Assembly: GCA_964373815.1 (NCBI GenBank)
Contig: CAYJWI010000014.1
Span: 1-31,635 of the forward strand
Source: UBA10205 sp964373815
GTDB lineage: Archaea; Iainarchaeota; Iainarchaeia; Iainarchaeales; Iainarchaeaceae
Direction of reading: 5' to 3'
DNA: 31,635 nt
The position numbers and the translations under genes were made by a program. This document shows, in pieces, positions 15,482 to 23,001 of the stretch (its first letter is position 1; each line of letters begins with the position of its first letter). The notes beneath the pieces were generated by a model that saw only the letters and a list, made by a program, of their open reading frames with translations, did no database searches and had not been told where the DNA came from.

Positions 15482-16363
15482 TCATATCAGCGATAGCACA
15501 AAGAGGATAGGGATTATGCTCAGCACCGTGCCTATGATGACCGAAGTCGCGGCGTTCTCCGGGTCCTTGGAAAATTTTTCATTTAGCACATAACTGTTCA
15601 CTGCCGGAGGCATCACTGCAAGCAGCAGAATCACGGATGCGAGCACTCCTGTGATGTTGAAGAGTTTGACGAAGGCAAGGCCAGCTACCCCGCCCACGAG
15701 CAGCCTTGAAAAAACCGCAACCATTGGTACTTTCAGGCTCCCAATCTTCAATGTCGCAAGCCTTCCCCCGAGGGTGACAAGCGCAAGCGGGATTGTGGCC
15801 GAGCCTATGAGGCTTAGCGAATCGAGCGCGAGCTTTGGGAGCGGAAATGAGGCAAAGTTGAGCAGTATTCCGAACGAGATTGCATACACGAGCGGAAGCC
15901 TGAATATGCCCGCAATGCGCTCTTTCCAGTCGGTTGCCTTCTGCACGAGGAAAACACCAAGCGTGAAATTGAGCAGTGTTTCAACCGCGTCAAAAATAAT
16001 CGCCTTCTGCAATCCCAGTTCACCAAGTGCGAAAAGGGCTATTGGGTAGCCAAGATAGCCAGAGTTCATGAACATCGCAGGGAGAAGCATGCCATTGTTT
16101 TTGTATTTTATGGCGCGGAACGCGAGGAACGCGAACAGCCCTGATATTAAAATTATGAAAATCGCGCCTCCGCCGAGCAAGAGCAATTCCCCGAACACCA
16201 ATTTCTTCGAGTAAATGGAATAGAAAATGAGTGCAGGGCCGGTCAGGTACACCAAAATGTCTGCGCAGGATTTCTGGTCAAAGCCCACAAGCCTTTGGAA
16301 TGCAAACCCGCACCCCATTATTATGAATGCAATCAGCAAAGGGTCGAAGAGCAAATCTTTCAC
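15482..16363 (-). CDS. AEC (auxin efflux carrier) family permease
   Basis: A 293-residue membrane protein with about ten hydrophobic helices in two halves, typical for AEC-type permeases. Features include the N-terminal FQRLVGF region, the MNSGYLGYPIALFALGE stretch of the first half, and IPLALVTLGGRL and VMPPAVNSYVLNEKF in the second; that last segment, with adjacent prolines, matches the family crossover region. Prokaryotic members carry organic acids or similar anions, but the substrate here is unknown. It lies 47 bases after the lipoprotein hydrolase on the same strand, so thyX, hydrolase and this gene may form one operon. Confidence 0.9.
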   Translation of the reverse strand: MKDLLFDPLLIAFIIMGCGFAFQRLVGFDQKSCADILVYLTGPALIFYSIYSKKLVFGELLLLGGGAIFIILISGLFAFLAFRAIKYKNNGMLLPAMFMNSGYLGYPIALFALGELGLQKAIIFDAVETLLNFTLGVFLVQKATDWKERIAGIFRLPLVYAISFGILLNFASFPLPKLALDSLSLIGSATIPLALVTLGGRLATLKIGSLKVPMVAVFSRLLVGGVAGLAFVKLFNITGVLASVILLLAVMPPAVNSYVLNEKFSKDPENAATSVIIGTVLSIIPILFVLSLI

Positions 16364-16410
16364 CAGCCTTCCAGTTCAATTGCCTACGCAAAAATGAAAA
16401 CTTCATTCCT

Positions 16411-17241
16411 TCAGTTTCCGGCGAGCCAGCCGATTATCTCATTTTCGAGGTTTGTGCCCCTGAACATGTTTGTCCCATGCCCCGCGCCCCTCAAGCCGAG
16501 GAATTCGGAGTTGGGTATCATCTCCTGCAATGCCTTCGAGGAGCCATAGGAATAATCATCCTCTTCACTTGCTACAATGAGGGTTTTCGCTTTCACCTCC
16601 GGAGCCCTGCTTTCGGTTTCAATACCCTTGTAATTGAGCCCCGTGGAGAGCAGCACAGCGTTTTGGATTGAAGAATCAGAAGCCGCGTAATTGAGCGCGG
16701 TGTTCGCGCCGATGCTAGAGCCCACAACAACCTTCAACGAAAAGCCCTGCTTTGCAAGGAAGTTTTTTGCCGCCTTTGCATCGAGCTCCATGTTGCGGAA
16801 ATCGCTTTCGGAAAATGTGGCAAAGCCCCTTCGCAGGCCGTTCTGGTCAAGGCTCTCGCCGTGCCCGCGCAAATCTATTGCAAGCACGGTAAAATTGGCG
16901 TCATTTAGTTTTTTTGCAAAACCGCCGTAAGTCTCCTTGCCTGCCTGGAACTGGTGCATGAGCAAGACCGCGCTTTGCCCCCCTTTCCAGAAATTGCCCG
17001 CTATCCTGAACCCGTCCTGCGTCGTGAAAAAAACCTTTTCCGGCAAAATCCCGCCCCCCTTTCCTTCATCCGCTTGCGTGCCTGTGTTTTCATCTATTGT
17101 GCTTGTTCCTCTCCCGTTCCGATTTTCAGGATTCCCCATATTTTTGGCCAGCTTCCCCTCAACACCTTTGAAAGGTTCCTTTGCGGAGCATCCGGCGAGG
17201 AGCACTATTGCAAAAATAATTGCGATAACGGTTTTTTCCAT
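16411..17241 (-). CDS. Alpha/beta-hydrolase lipoprotein
   Basis: From the ATG at 17241 the protein is 276 residues: a lipoprotein signal (MEKTVIAIIFAIVLLAGC), a low-complexity linker, then an alpha/beta hydrolase. The nucleophile elbow is GSSIG (in VVGSSIGANTALNYA). RGHGES forms part of the oxyanion region. A late aspartate (ASEEDDYSYG) and histidine (GAGHGTNMF) complete the Ser-Asp-His triad. It is expected outside the membrane, as an esterase or lipase-like enzyme of unknown substrate. The start lies 1 base past the thyX stop with GGTG upstream; a GTG at 17250 would overlap thyX. Cotranscription with thyX is likely. Confidence 0.88.
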   Translation of the reverse strand: MEKTVIAIIFAIVLLAGCSAKEPFKGVEGKLAKNMGNPENRNGRGTSTIDENTGTQADEGKGGGILPEKVFFTTQDGFRIAGNFWKGGQSAVLLMHQFQAGKETYGGFAKKLNDANFTVLAIDLRGHGESLDQNGLRRGFATFSESDFRNMELDAKAAKNFLAKQGFSLKVVVGSSIGANTALNYAASDSSIQNAVLLSTGLNYKGIETESRAPEVKAKTLIVASEEDDYSYGSSKALQEMIPNSEFLGLRGAGHGTNMFRGTNLENEIIGWLAGN

Positions 17242-17242
17242 C

Positions 17243-18865
17243 TTACGCACCGTACTTTTTCTTCACTTCCTCAAGCTTCCTGTCAATTTTCTTCTCGGAC
17301 TCGAGCCTTTCGAGTCCCTCGAACTCGCGGTAATCGACAAACTTCATGTGCTCTACGAGTGCCGGGTGCACCTTTTTCACTTCGTCAAGCATTTTGAGCA
17401 CAATCCTGCGGTAATCGGGGTGGCCCTGTATCGTAGAGCGCAGCTCTACGAGGTGGTAGAGCTCGCGCAGGTTGAGGTAATTGCTCCACCTTATCCTGTA
17501 GGCGAAAGGAACCACGAACTGCGCTTCCTTTTTCATGTCCGCAGACATTTTTCCGTAAGCGCCCGCCGCAAGCCCCATTTTTTCTGTGAACTCCTTTTCA
17601 ATCCCTATTTCCCCCATTTCAGGCGGAGTGTCGAATCCGAGGTGCACGCCGAGGTCCTGCCTTTGCTGCGTGAGCGCCCTGTGCCTGTGCAAATCCCTGT
17701 AAGATGCGTAATTGCACACGAGGTCGAATTCATAGTACGCATGCTCGAACCCGCGCATTGGCTTGTGCCTTCTGTTCTGCCTCCTATCCAAATATTCATC
17801 AATCACTTTTTTCCTCTCATCCGCGCCCATGCCGGAAACTTTTTCCTTCACCTGCCCCATAGAGAGGTTGGTGAATGGGTAGAGGCAGGCGGCCGCGATT
17901 TTCTGTTCCGCGTCCCTGTCATAACCTGTAAGCACGACTTCTTCTCCCATCCCGGGCTTTTCTTCCGCGAAGATTTTTCCGGAAAGCGCCTCCATGCCCC
18001 TGCTTGTTTGCGAGATGAATTCTATGGTAGGGTCGCCGTATTTCCCCCGCGCCCTTTTCACGAATGAGGGGATTACCTTCATTAGCTCTTCGTGCATGGT
18101 GCCTGCAATGTCCCTTACTTCCTTGAGCTCGTGCGCGTACATTTTGGTGAGCAGGTATTCAAAGCTCCTGCCGTTCCCGAACAGCCCGACATTTGTGAGC
18201 GTTGATGCTGGCAAAAAGCCCCTCAAAATGTCGCACGCCTTTGCGCGCAGTGTTGAATTGTACGCCCTCTCGCTCTCCTCGCCTTTCGGGAACTTTTCAA
18301 AGAGCCACTTTTTTGTCGGTTCGATGAGTTTTGCGTAAGAATCAAAGAGCGAATCGCATGTTTCGATGTACAGGCCCGCGTGCTTCGAGCCCCTTATTTC
18401 CTCGCCGAGGTAGTACTGGTACCTGCCGCCCGCCTTTTCGTCGAAATAGACATAGCGCGTGCTCTTCTCGAGCGGCGAGATGCCTATGCGCGAATCTTCC
18501 AGCACTTTCGATGCGATGTTGCTGACGCGCTCGCATGCGATGTGCGCGCCGCCCAGCTCCGCGACGCTGTCATCGCCGTACCCCACAAGCACCCGGTCGT
18601 AGAACTCTTCCGCCTTCTGGGTTGCCACTATCTGGCTCTCGCCCATCCCCTCCGCCTGCCTCACAATCTGCTTGAAACCGCTCTTCTCGTCGAGGATGAA
18701 TTCTTCCAAGAGGAGCCTTCGCAGGTTTTTGGCGCTCCTGCTATACCTAGAAAAAAGCGCCCCTTTGACAACCTCTGGCAGGTTGGTCAAAACAAAGATG
18801 TCCTTGTCAAGGTTCGAGCAGAACGGGCCAAGTATGCCCCTTTGCTCATCCGTAAAATTGTCCAC
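17243..18865 (-). CDS. thyX: Tandem-domain (double-length) FAD-dependent thymidylate synthase
   Basis: ThyX makes dTMP from dUMP using methylene-tetrahydrofolate and FAD. At 540 residues this is about twice the usual length and shows two ThyX-like halves. The first (about 30-280) holds YSRSAKNLRR, GYGDDSVAELGGAHIACE and EKSTRYVYFD (S135, R137). The second (about 320-510) holds YASYRDLHRHRALTQQRQD, with RHR at 394-396. In single-domain ThyX the signature is RHR-x7-S; here position 8 after RHR is aspartate, while a Ser-x-Arg-Tyr is found in the first half. The active site therefore seems divided between halves. Long ThyX proteins are known in some bacteria and archaea. The GTG start has AGGGG 7 bases upstream. 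Family is secure; catalytic details are inferred. Confidence 0.92.
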   Translation of the reverse strand: MDNFTDEQRGILGPFCSNLDKDIFVLTNLPEVVKGALFSRYSRSAKNLRRLLLEEFILDEKSGFKQIVRQAEGMGESQIVATQKAEEFYDRVLVGYGDDSVAELGGAHIACERVSNIASKVLEDSRIGISPLEKSTRYVYFDEKAGGRYQYYLGEEIRGSKHAGLYIETCDSLFDSYAKLIEPTKKWLFEKFPKGEESERAYNSTLRAKACDILRGFLPASTLTNVGLFGNGRSFEYLLTKMYAHELKEVRDIAGTMHEELMKVIPSFVKRARGKYGDPTIEFISQTSRGMEALSGKIFAEEKPGMGEEVVLTGYDRDAEQKIAAACLYPFTNLSMGQVKEKVSGMGADERKKVIDEYLDRRQNRRHKPMRGFEHAYYEFDLVCNYASYRDLHRHRALTQQRQDLGVHLGFDTPPEMGEIGIEKEFTEKMGLAAGAYGKMSADMKKEAQFVVPFAYRIRWSNYLNLRELYHLVELRSTIQGHPDYRRIVLKMLDEVKKVHPALVEHMKFVDYREFEGLERLESEKKIDRKLEEVKKKYGA

Positions 18866-18951
18866 GATAAACCCCTATTAGGATTAGGATTAATTCGGTT
18901 TTAAATTAAACGGTTCAAAAATAGTGTCTTTGTATACCAGCTTAACTTATT

Positions 18952-19143
18952 TCATTTTTTTCGAACTGGAGCCTTTTTCTTAAAACCAGTTGTCTTCATA
19001 AGTTTTCGGGAAGCTTCCACGACTTCCTTCAAGGAACGTAGGTTAAGGCGCGGCTTTGCAGGTTTTCCAAATGGAGATTGGCCCATTGAAGGCGGGTGCA
19101 TCCCCATTCCGGCCGGCAATCTATTAACTCTTGAATATGGCAC
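18952..19143 (-). CDS. Small basic protein of unknown function
   Basis: A 63-residue protein starting at a GTG with AGGTGA four bases upstream, and a TATA-like CCTTAAATAC at about 19176-19185. The first half is Pro/Gly/Met-rich (PAGMGMHPPSMGQSPFG). The second is a basic amphipathic helix ending in a Lys/Arg cluster. It lies 44 bases after the HEAT-like gene on the same strand. Nothing recognised; nucleic-acid or membrane-surface binding would fit the charge. Similar short basic proteins occur at 25972-26361 and 27435-27611. Confidence 0.6.
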   Translation of the reverse strand: MPYSRVNRLPAGMGMHPPSMGQSPFGKPAKPRLNLRSLKEVVEASRKLMKTTGFKKKAPVRKK

Positions 19144-19187
19144 AACTTCACCTGGAAAGTAAACGATTTACAAGTATTTAAGGTTTT

Positions 19188-19568
19188 TCACTGCTCACGC
19201 TTGTTTCGGGGTAATGCCACTCCAATCTCTTTGCATGCCCCTTGTAATGCGTGAAGGGAGCCTGGTGTAAGTTTAAGCTTCTTGTCCTTAATCAGTTGTG
19301 CCAATGCAGTCGCTGCTTCAATTTTCACGAGGCGGTCAGGGTCGTTTATTGCAGCACCGAGAAGGACATTGCCAAGCTCCCTTACCATTCCCTTTTGCTT
19401 GAGTTTATTGGCTCGTCTTCCTAGTTCATTGGCCGCCGTAATCCTGTTTGCAACCCCCTCAACTTCACGATTCATCAACACAGTTGCGAGCCTTGCCCTT
19501 TCCCACCGCTTAGGCTTCCTCTTGAGAATATACTCGCTGCTAAATTCCCTGAACCTCTGTCTTGGCAT
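19188..19568 (-). CDS. Helical HEAT-repeat-like basic protein
   Basis: A 126-residue all-helical protein. Residues about 35-110 form paired helices reminiscent of HEAT repeats: GVANRITAANELGRRA, RELGNVLLGAAINDPDRL and VKIEAATALAQLIKD, with the short D-P or R-L turns typical of such repeats. The N-terminus (MPRQRFREFSSEY) and C-terminus are basic. The ATG is 6 bases after the guaB stop, so cotranscription with IMP dehydrogenase is very likely, but any functional link is unproven. A scaffold or binding role is inferred from the fold. Confidence 0.72.
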   Translation of the reverse strand: MPRQRFREFSSEYILKRKPKRWERARLATVLMNREVEGVANRITAANELGRRANKLKQKGMVRELGNVLLGAAINDPDRLVKIEAATALAQLIKDKKLKLTPGSLHALQGACKEIGVALPRNKREQ

Positions 19569-19574
19569 TCATTT

Positions 19575-21029
19575 TCACTTCCAGTAATTCGGCGCTTCCT
19601 CAGTAATCGTGACATCGTGCGGGTGTGATTCCCGCAGGGCCGCGGGGGTTATCCTCATGATTTTGCTCCTTTTCTGCAGCTCGGGAATTGTCTCGCAGCC
19701 GGTAAGCCCCATGCCGGAGCGCACGCCGCCAATCAGCTGGTAGACGACTTCCGAAATCCTGCCCTTGAATGGCACCACGCCTTCAATCCCCTCGGGCACG
19801 AATTTCTTCTCCTCGCTGACATCAGCCTGGAAGTAGCGGTCTTTCGAACCCTGCATCATTGCGCCAACAGAGCCCATGCCGCGGTACTGCTTGAACTTGC
19901 GGTTGTTCATGTAAACGGTTTTTCCCGGGGTCTCATCGCAGCCCGCGAAAAGAGAGCCAATCATAACGCAGTTCGCGCCGCAGGCAAGCGCCTTTGTAAT
20001 GTCACCCGAGTACTTCACCCCCCCGTCAGCAATTATGGGGATGTTTCCAGCCGCCTTTGCGCAGTCGATTATCGCGCTAACCTGCGGAACCCCGATGCCG
20101 GCTATGACGCGCGTTGTGCAGATTGAGCCCGGCCCGATGCCGACCTTGACCGCGTCCGCGCCTGCCTTTATGAGGGCCTTTGCCCCTTCCGCGGTTGCGA
20201 CATTGCCAGCGATTATTTCAACATCAAAACCCTTCTTGTACCTCTTCACGGAATCAATGACGTTTTTGGAGTGGCCGTGCGAAGTGTCCACCACGATTGC
20301 ATCCACTTCCTTTTCCACAAGGACCTTTACCCGGTAATCATCCTTCGGCCCTACCGCGGCGCCGACAATGAGCCTTCCTCGCGAATCCTTCAGCGCGTTC
20401 GGGTACTTCTGCCTGTTCTGGATGTCTGTAATAGTAATGAGGCCCTTGAGTGTCCCGTCCTTGTCAACAATGGGCAACTTTTCAATCCTGTTCTTGTGCA
20501 AAATGCTCTTCGCCTGGTCATAGGCGACCATTTTCTCGATGGTGATCATGTCCTTGCGCGGCGTCATTAATGTTGAAACCTTTTTGGACATGTCCTCCTC
20601 GAAGAGCAAATCCCTGTTAGTTACTATCCCAACGAGCTTGCCGCCGTCAACGATTGGGAAGCTGTTTATCCCGAACTCCTTTTTGAGCGAGCGTATTTTC
20701 GCGAGGTTGTCGCCGGAGGAAACAGTCACCGGGTTTGTGATAATCCAGAACTCGGCCCTTTTCACTTTTTCGACTTCGGCTGCCTGGTGCTCGGGAGTAA
20801 GGTTCTTATGTATAATCCCTATTCCGCCTTCCCTTGCCATCGCGCTCGCAGTGCCGTGCTCGGTCACGGTGTCCATGGCGGCGCTTAGGAGCGGTATATT
20901 GAGCGTTATTTTGGGGGTAAGAGCGGCCTTTAGTGAAACATCTTTTGGAAGGACTTCAGAAGGGCCGGGAACAAGCAGAACGTCGTCAAAAGTAAGCCCC
21001 ATTTCCTGGGAAACCCTTTCCTTGCCCAT
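19575..21029 (-). CDS. guaB: IMP dehydrogenase
   Basis: Oxidises IMP to XMP with NAD+, the committed step of GMP synthesis, as a cytoplasmic tetramer. 484 residues from the ATG at 21029. The barrel begins LTFDDVLLVPGPSEVLP. Two CBS domains are inserted at about 95-205 (TNRDLLFEEDMSKKVSTLM and KGLITITDIQNRQKYPN). The catalytic loop GIGPGSICTTRV carries the active cysteine. The phosphate-binding IADGGVKYSGD, the MIGSLFAG motif, and the mobile flap with the catalytic Arg-Tyr pair (SKDRYFQ) are all intact. TTTTAAAA about 25 bases upstream supports a leaderless start at 21029 rather than the TTG at 21035. The downstream HEAT-like gene follows after 6 bases. Confidence 0.97.
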   Translation of the reverse strand: MGKERVSQEMGLTFDDVLLVPGPSEVLPKDVSLKAALTPKITLNIPLLSAAMDTVTEHGTASAMAREGGIGIIHKNLTPEHQAAEVEKVKRAEFWIITNPVTVSSGDNLAKIRSLKKEFGINSFPIVDGGKLVGIVTNRDLLFEEDMSKKVSTLMTPRKDMITIEKMVAYDQAKSILHKNRIEKLPIVDKDGTLKGLITITDIQNRQKYPNALKDSRGRLIVGAAVGPKDDYRVKVLVEKEVDAIVVDTSHGHSKNVIDSVKRYKKGFDVEIIAGNVATAEGAKALIKAGADAVKVGIGPGSICTTRVIAGIGVPQVSAIIDCAKAAGNIPIIADGGVKYSGDITKALACGANCVMIGSLFAGCDETPGKTVYMNNRKFKQYRGMGSVGAMMQGSKDRYFQADVSEEKKFVPEGIEGVVPFKGRISEVVYQLIGGVRSGMGLTGCETIPELQKRSKIMRITPAALRESHPHDVTITEEAPNYWK

Positions 21030-21140
21030 AAACAATATCCGATTAACTGTTTTAAAAGGCTTACGGAGCCGGGTTTGGCGGTATCCATAATTACCTTCTC
21101 AATGCTTAGCGGCGCTTATTGAGGGTTTAAAAAAAAGCGG

Positions 21141-21248
21141 TTATTTGGGCGGGTGCCATTCGGTAATCCTTCCATTCTTGATGTCCTCAAGGCCCTTAGT
21201 AATTTTTGTCACGAGTGAGCGGTCCATGGTAGATGCCATTGTTTCCAT
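21141..21248 (-). CDS. Candidate 35-residue protein, antitoxin-tail-like
   Basis: Minus-strand ATG at 21248 opens 35 codons to TAA at 21143-21141. The product contains KGLEDIKNGRITEW, resembling the conserved (A/G)LEDIK-x-GR motif at the C-terminus of RelB-type antitoxins and related small proteins. A TATA-like TTTTTATACTT lies at about 21279-21289, giving a start about 10 bases before the ATG. No toxin gene is adjacent. It fills most of the otherwise empty 21030-21344 interval; I see nothing else there. It may be an orphan remnant or a real microprotein. Confidence 0.5.
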   Translation of the reverse strand: METMASTMDRSLVTKITKGLEDIKNGRITEWHPPK

Positions 21249-21344
21249 ATAGATTTACATAAGCATATTATTTTTAGGAAGTATAAAAACATAGCTTTGC
21301 CTTCAAAATGGGGATGGATTTTCCTGCCTTCTGGCGGACAGCAC

Positions 21345-22493
21345 TCATTCGATTTCGAGTATCAGATACCCTGCCGAAACATTCGTGTTGTGCTTTCTGA
21401 GTTCCACTTTTTTGCCGGTAAAGCCCGAAAGCATCCCCGACAAGAGCCCCTTGTAATAAGTGTAATTTATTTCCGCGTAAGGCGGAAGCCATGGGAAGTA
21501 CGATGCCTGCACCGCGAATTTCCCCTTTGACTGGGTTATCACGGTGTCGCCAAAGCCCAGCGCCGCCAAGAAATCCGGGATGAATGAGGAGTACTCGTTC
21601 CCTTTTTCCTGCGAGGCGATTTCCATGCCATGTTCGAACGCGGTTTCGGAGAGGATTTGCGCGACTTTTGGGTTTTTCATCGCTGCCATCTCGATTACGT
21701 AATGCAATTCAATTCCTGCAAAGAAGTACCGCTCGCCGTGGAAAGTGAGCCTGCTGTCCTGGAATCTGAAAATGCTCCCTTCTATGGCGTTTTTCAGCGA
21801 AGTTTTCGAATGCTGCAGCTGCCGGATTTTGTTCATTTCATTGTAGGTTGTGTCTATTTCGAACTGCGTTTTCGCCTCCGCACGCAGGAATGGGTATTTT
21901 TTTTGTTCGAGGTACTTTGCCGGGCCGCAGACAAGCCAGCACTTCGCACCCCTGTTCCCCGCGCATTCAATCTGCGTGCCCTCAACAGTTTCGTCCTGCA
22001 TTATGTACTGCCACCCGCCCCCCAAGGCTCCCGCCGTGAGCATGTAGCCGAGCCCGTTTTTCCTGCACACAATGTGGTCTGCCATTTCAAGTTCAAGCGT
22101 CTTTTCCTTTATGTCATAGCGGCATTTCGGGGAGTTGCCCCATGTTGCGCCCATGAAGCCGATGAAAAATGGCACGAAGTCGTCAATCTCCTTTTCGTTG
22201 CTTATGCCAAGCCTTGGGATGTCGAAGGAGTGCGCATATGCGTGGCCGTGGTTTTTGCCTATCGAGTATGAAACCAGTTTCCCCTCATTTCCAAGCTCTT
22301 TTACGAGCCTTTCCTCGAATTGTGCGACCTGCTTTTCCGAAAGGAAGATGTCCCTCTGCCCTATGTCCTCGCCTTTCCCGTTTTTCGTGGTTAGAATAAA
22401 GCCCGGGACGTCGAACCTCACAAAGTTTGGCGCAAGTATGTTCTTGACAAACCACTGGACAACGTCTTTCTTCACATTCGATACCGCTTTCAT
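21345..22493 (-). CDS. Protein with two V4R-like domains
   Basis: A 382-residue soluble protein. Both halves resemble the V4R (4-vinyl reductase) domain, a small-molecule-binding fold. The first half ends with GYMLTAGALGGGWQYIMQ followed by a cysteine-containing strand (GTQIECAGNRGAKCWLVCG), matching the G-x-L-x-G...C...G-x-x-C pattern. The second half (about 260-382) ends with YYKGLLSGMLSGFTGKKVEL, the same motif without cysteines. No catalytic domain or HTH is seen, so it may be a sensor or ligand-binding protein. It starts 31 bases after the FAD synthase stop and is probably cotranscribed with it. Domain call rests on motif pattern only. Confidence 0.65.
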   Translation of the reverse strand: MKAVSNVKKDVVQWFVKNILAPNFVRFDVPGFILTTKNGKGEDIGQRDIFLSEKQVAQFEERLVKELGNEGKLVSYSIGKNHGHAYAHSFDIPRLGISNEKEIDDFVPFFIGFMGATWGNSPKCRYDIKEKTLELEMADHIVCRKNGLGYMLTAGALGGGWQYIMQDETVEGTQIECAGNRGAKCWLVCGPAKYLEQKKYPFLRAEAKTQFEIDTTYNEMNKIRQLQHSKTSLKNAIEGSIFRFQDSRLTFHGERYFFAGIELHYVIEMAAMKNPKVAQILSETAFEHGMEIASQEKGNEYSSFIPDFLAALGFGDTVITQSKGKFAVQASYFPWLPPYAEINYTYYKGLLSGMLSGFTGKKVELRKHNTNVSAGYLILEIE

Positions 22494-22524
22494 AAACGCA
22501 AAACAATTTTCTTAAGGGCAGGAA

Positions 22525-22950
22525 TCATCGCTCCGCCCCCTTCACAATCTTTTCCTTGAGCTTCGAGCTCTTGAAGACTTCGGGCTGGTATGCCTCGAGC
22601 CTGACGATCTTCGAGCGGATTCCCCTCTGCGCAAAAACTTTTCCAAGTTCCTCATCCGCCGGCCTCTGGTCATAGCCGAGGGCCACAATGCCAGGGTTGA
22701 CTTTCTCGACGCTTCTAATCAAGTCGTCCTCTTCGCCAAGCAGGGCCTTGTCAACGAATTCCACGGCCCTTACGAGCGCGAGCCTTTCCTGCTGCGTATA
22801 TACTGGCTTTGAACCCTTCGCTTTTTCGACGTTCGAATCCGTGGCGACAATGACAACAAGCCTCTTGCCGAGGCCTTTTGCCTGCCGCAGGTAGCTAATG
22901 TGCCCGGGGTGCAGGATGTCGAATGTGCCGAATGCGAGCACTGTTTTCAT
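22525..22950 (-). CDS. ribL: Archaeal FAD synthase (nucleotidyltransferase)
   Basis: Transfers AMP from ATP to FMN, making FAD. At 141 residues it matches the archaeal RibL family. The nucleotidyltransferase HxGH motif is present (TFDILHPGHISYLRQAK), with VVIVATDSNVEKAKG and the YTQQERLALVRAVEFVD block that follows. VALGYDQRP completes the alpha-phosphate site, and the C-terminal FKSSKLKEKI is the family tail. The ATG at 22950 has an AT-rich element (AATTAAGC, about 22971-22979) 25 bases ahead; a GTG at 22959 is an alternative. It could supply FAD to ThyX and the geranylgeranyl reductase homologue. A glycerol-3-phosphate cytidylyltransferase relative is less likely. Confidence 0.88.
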   Translation of the reverse strand: MKTVLAFGTFDILHPGHISYLRQAKGLGKRLVVIVATDSNVEKAKGSKPVYTQQERLALVRAVEFVDKALLGEEDDLIRSVEKVNPGIVALGYDQRPADEELGKVFAQRGIRSKIVRLEAYQPEVFKSSKLKEKIVKGAER

Positions 22951-23001
22951 GATGAACACTAAACCACAATAAGCTTAATTTGGTTTGCCAAAAGAATTTG
23001 T

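Noticed and set aside
18876..18896. Tandem TAGGAT units upstream of thyX as an operator or repeat array
   Set aside because: Only two units, no symmetry; probably chance in the AT-rich leader.
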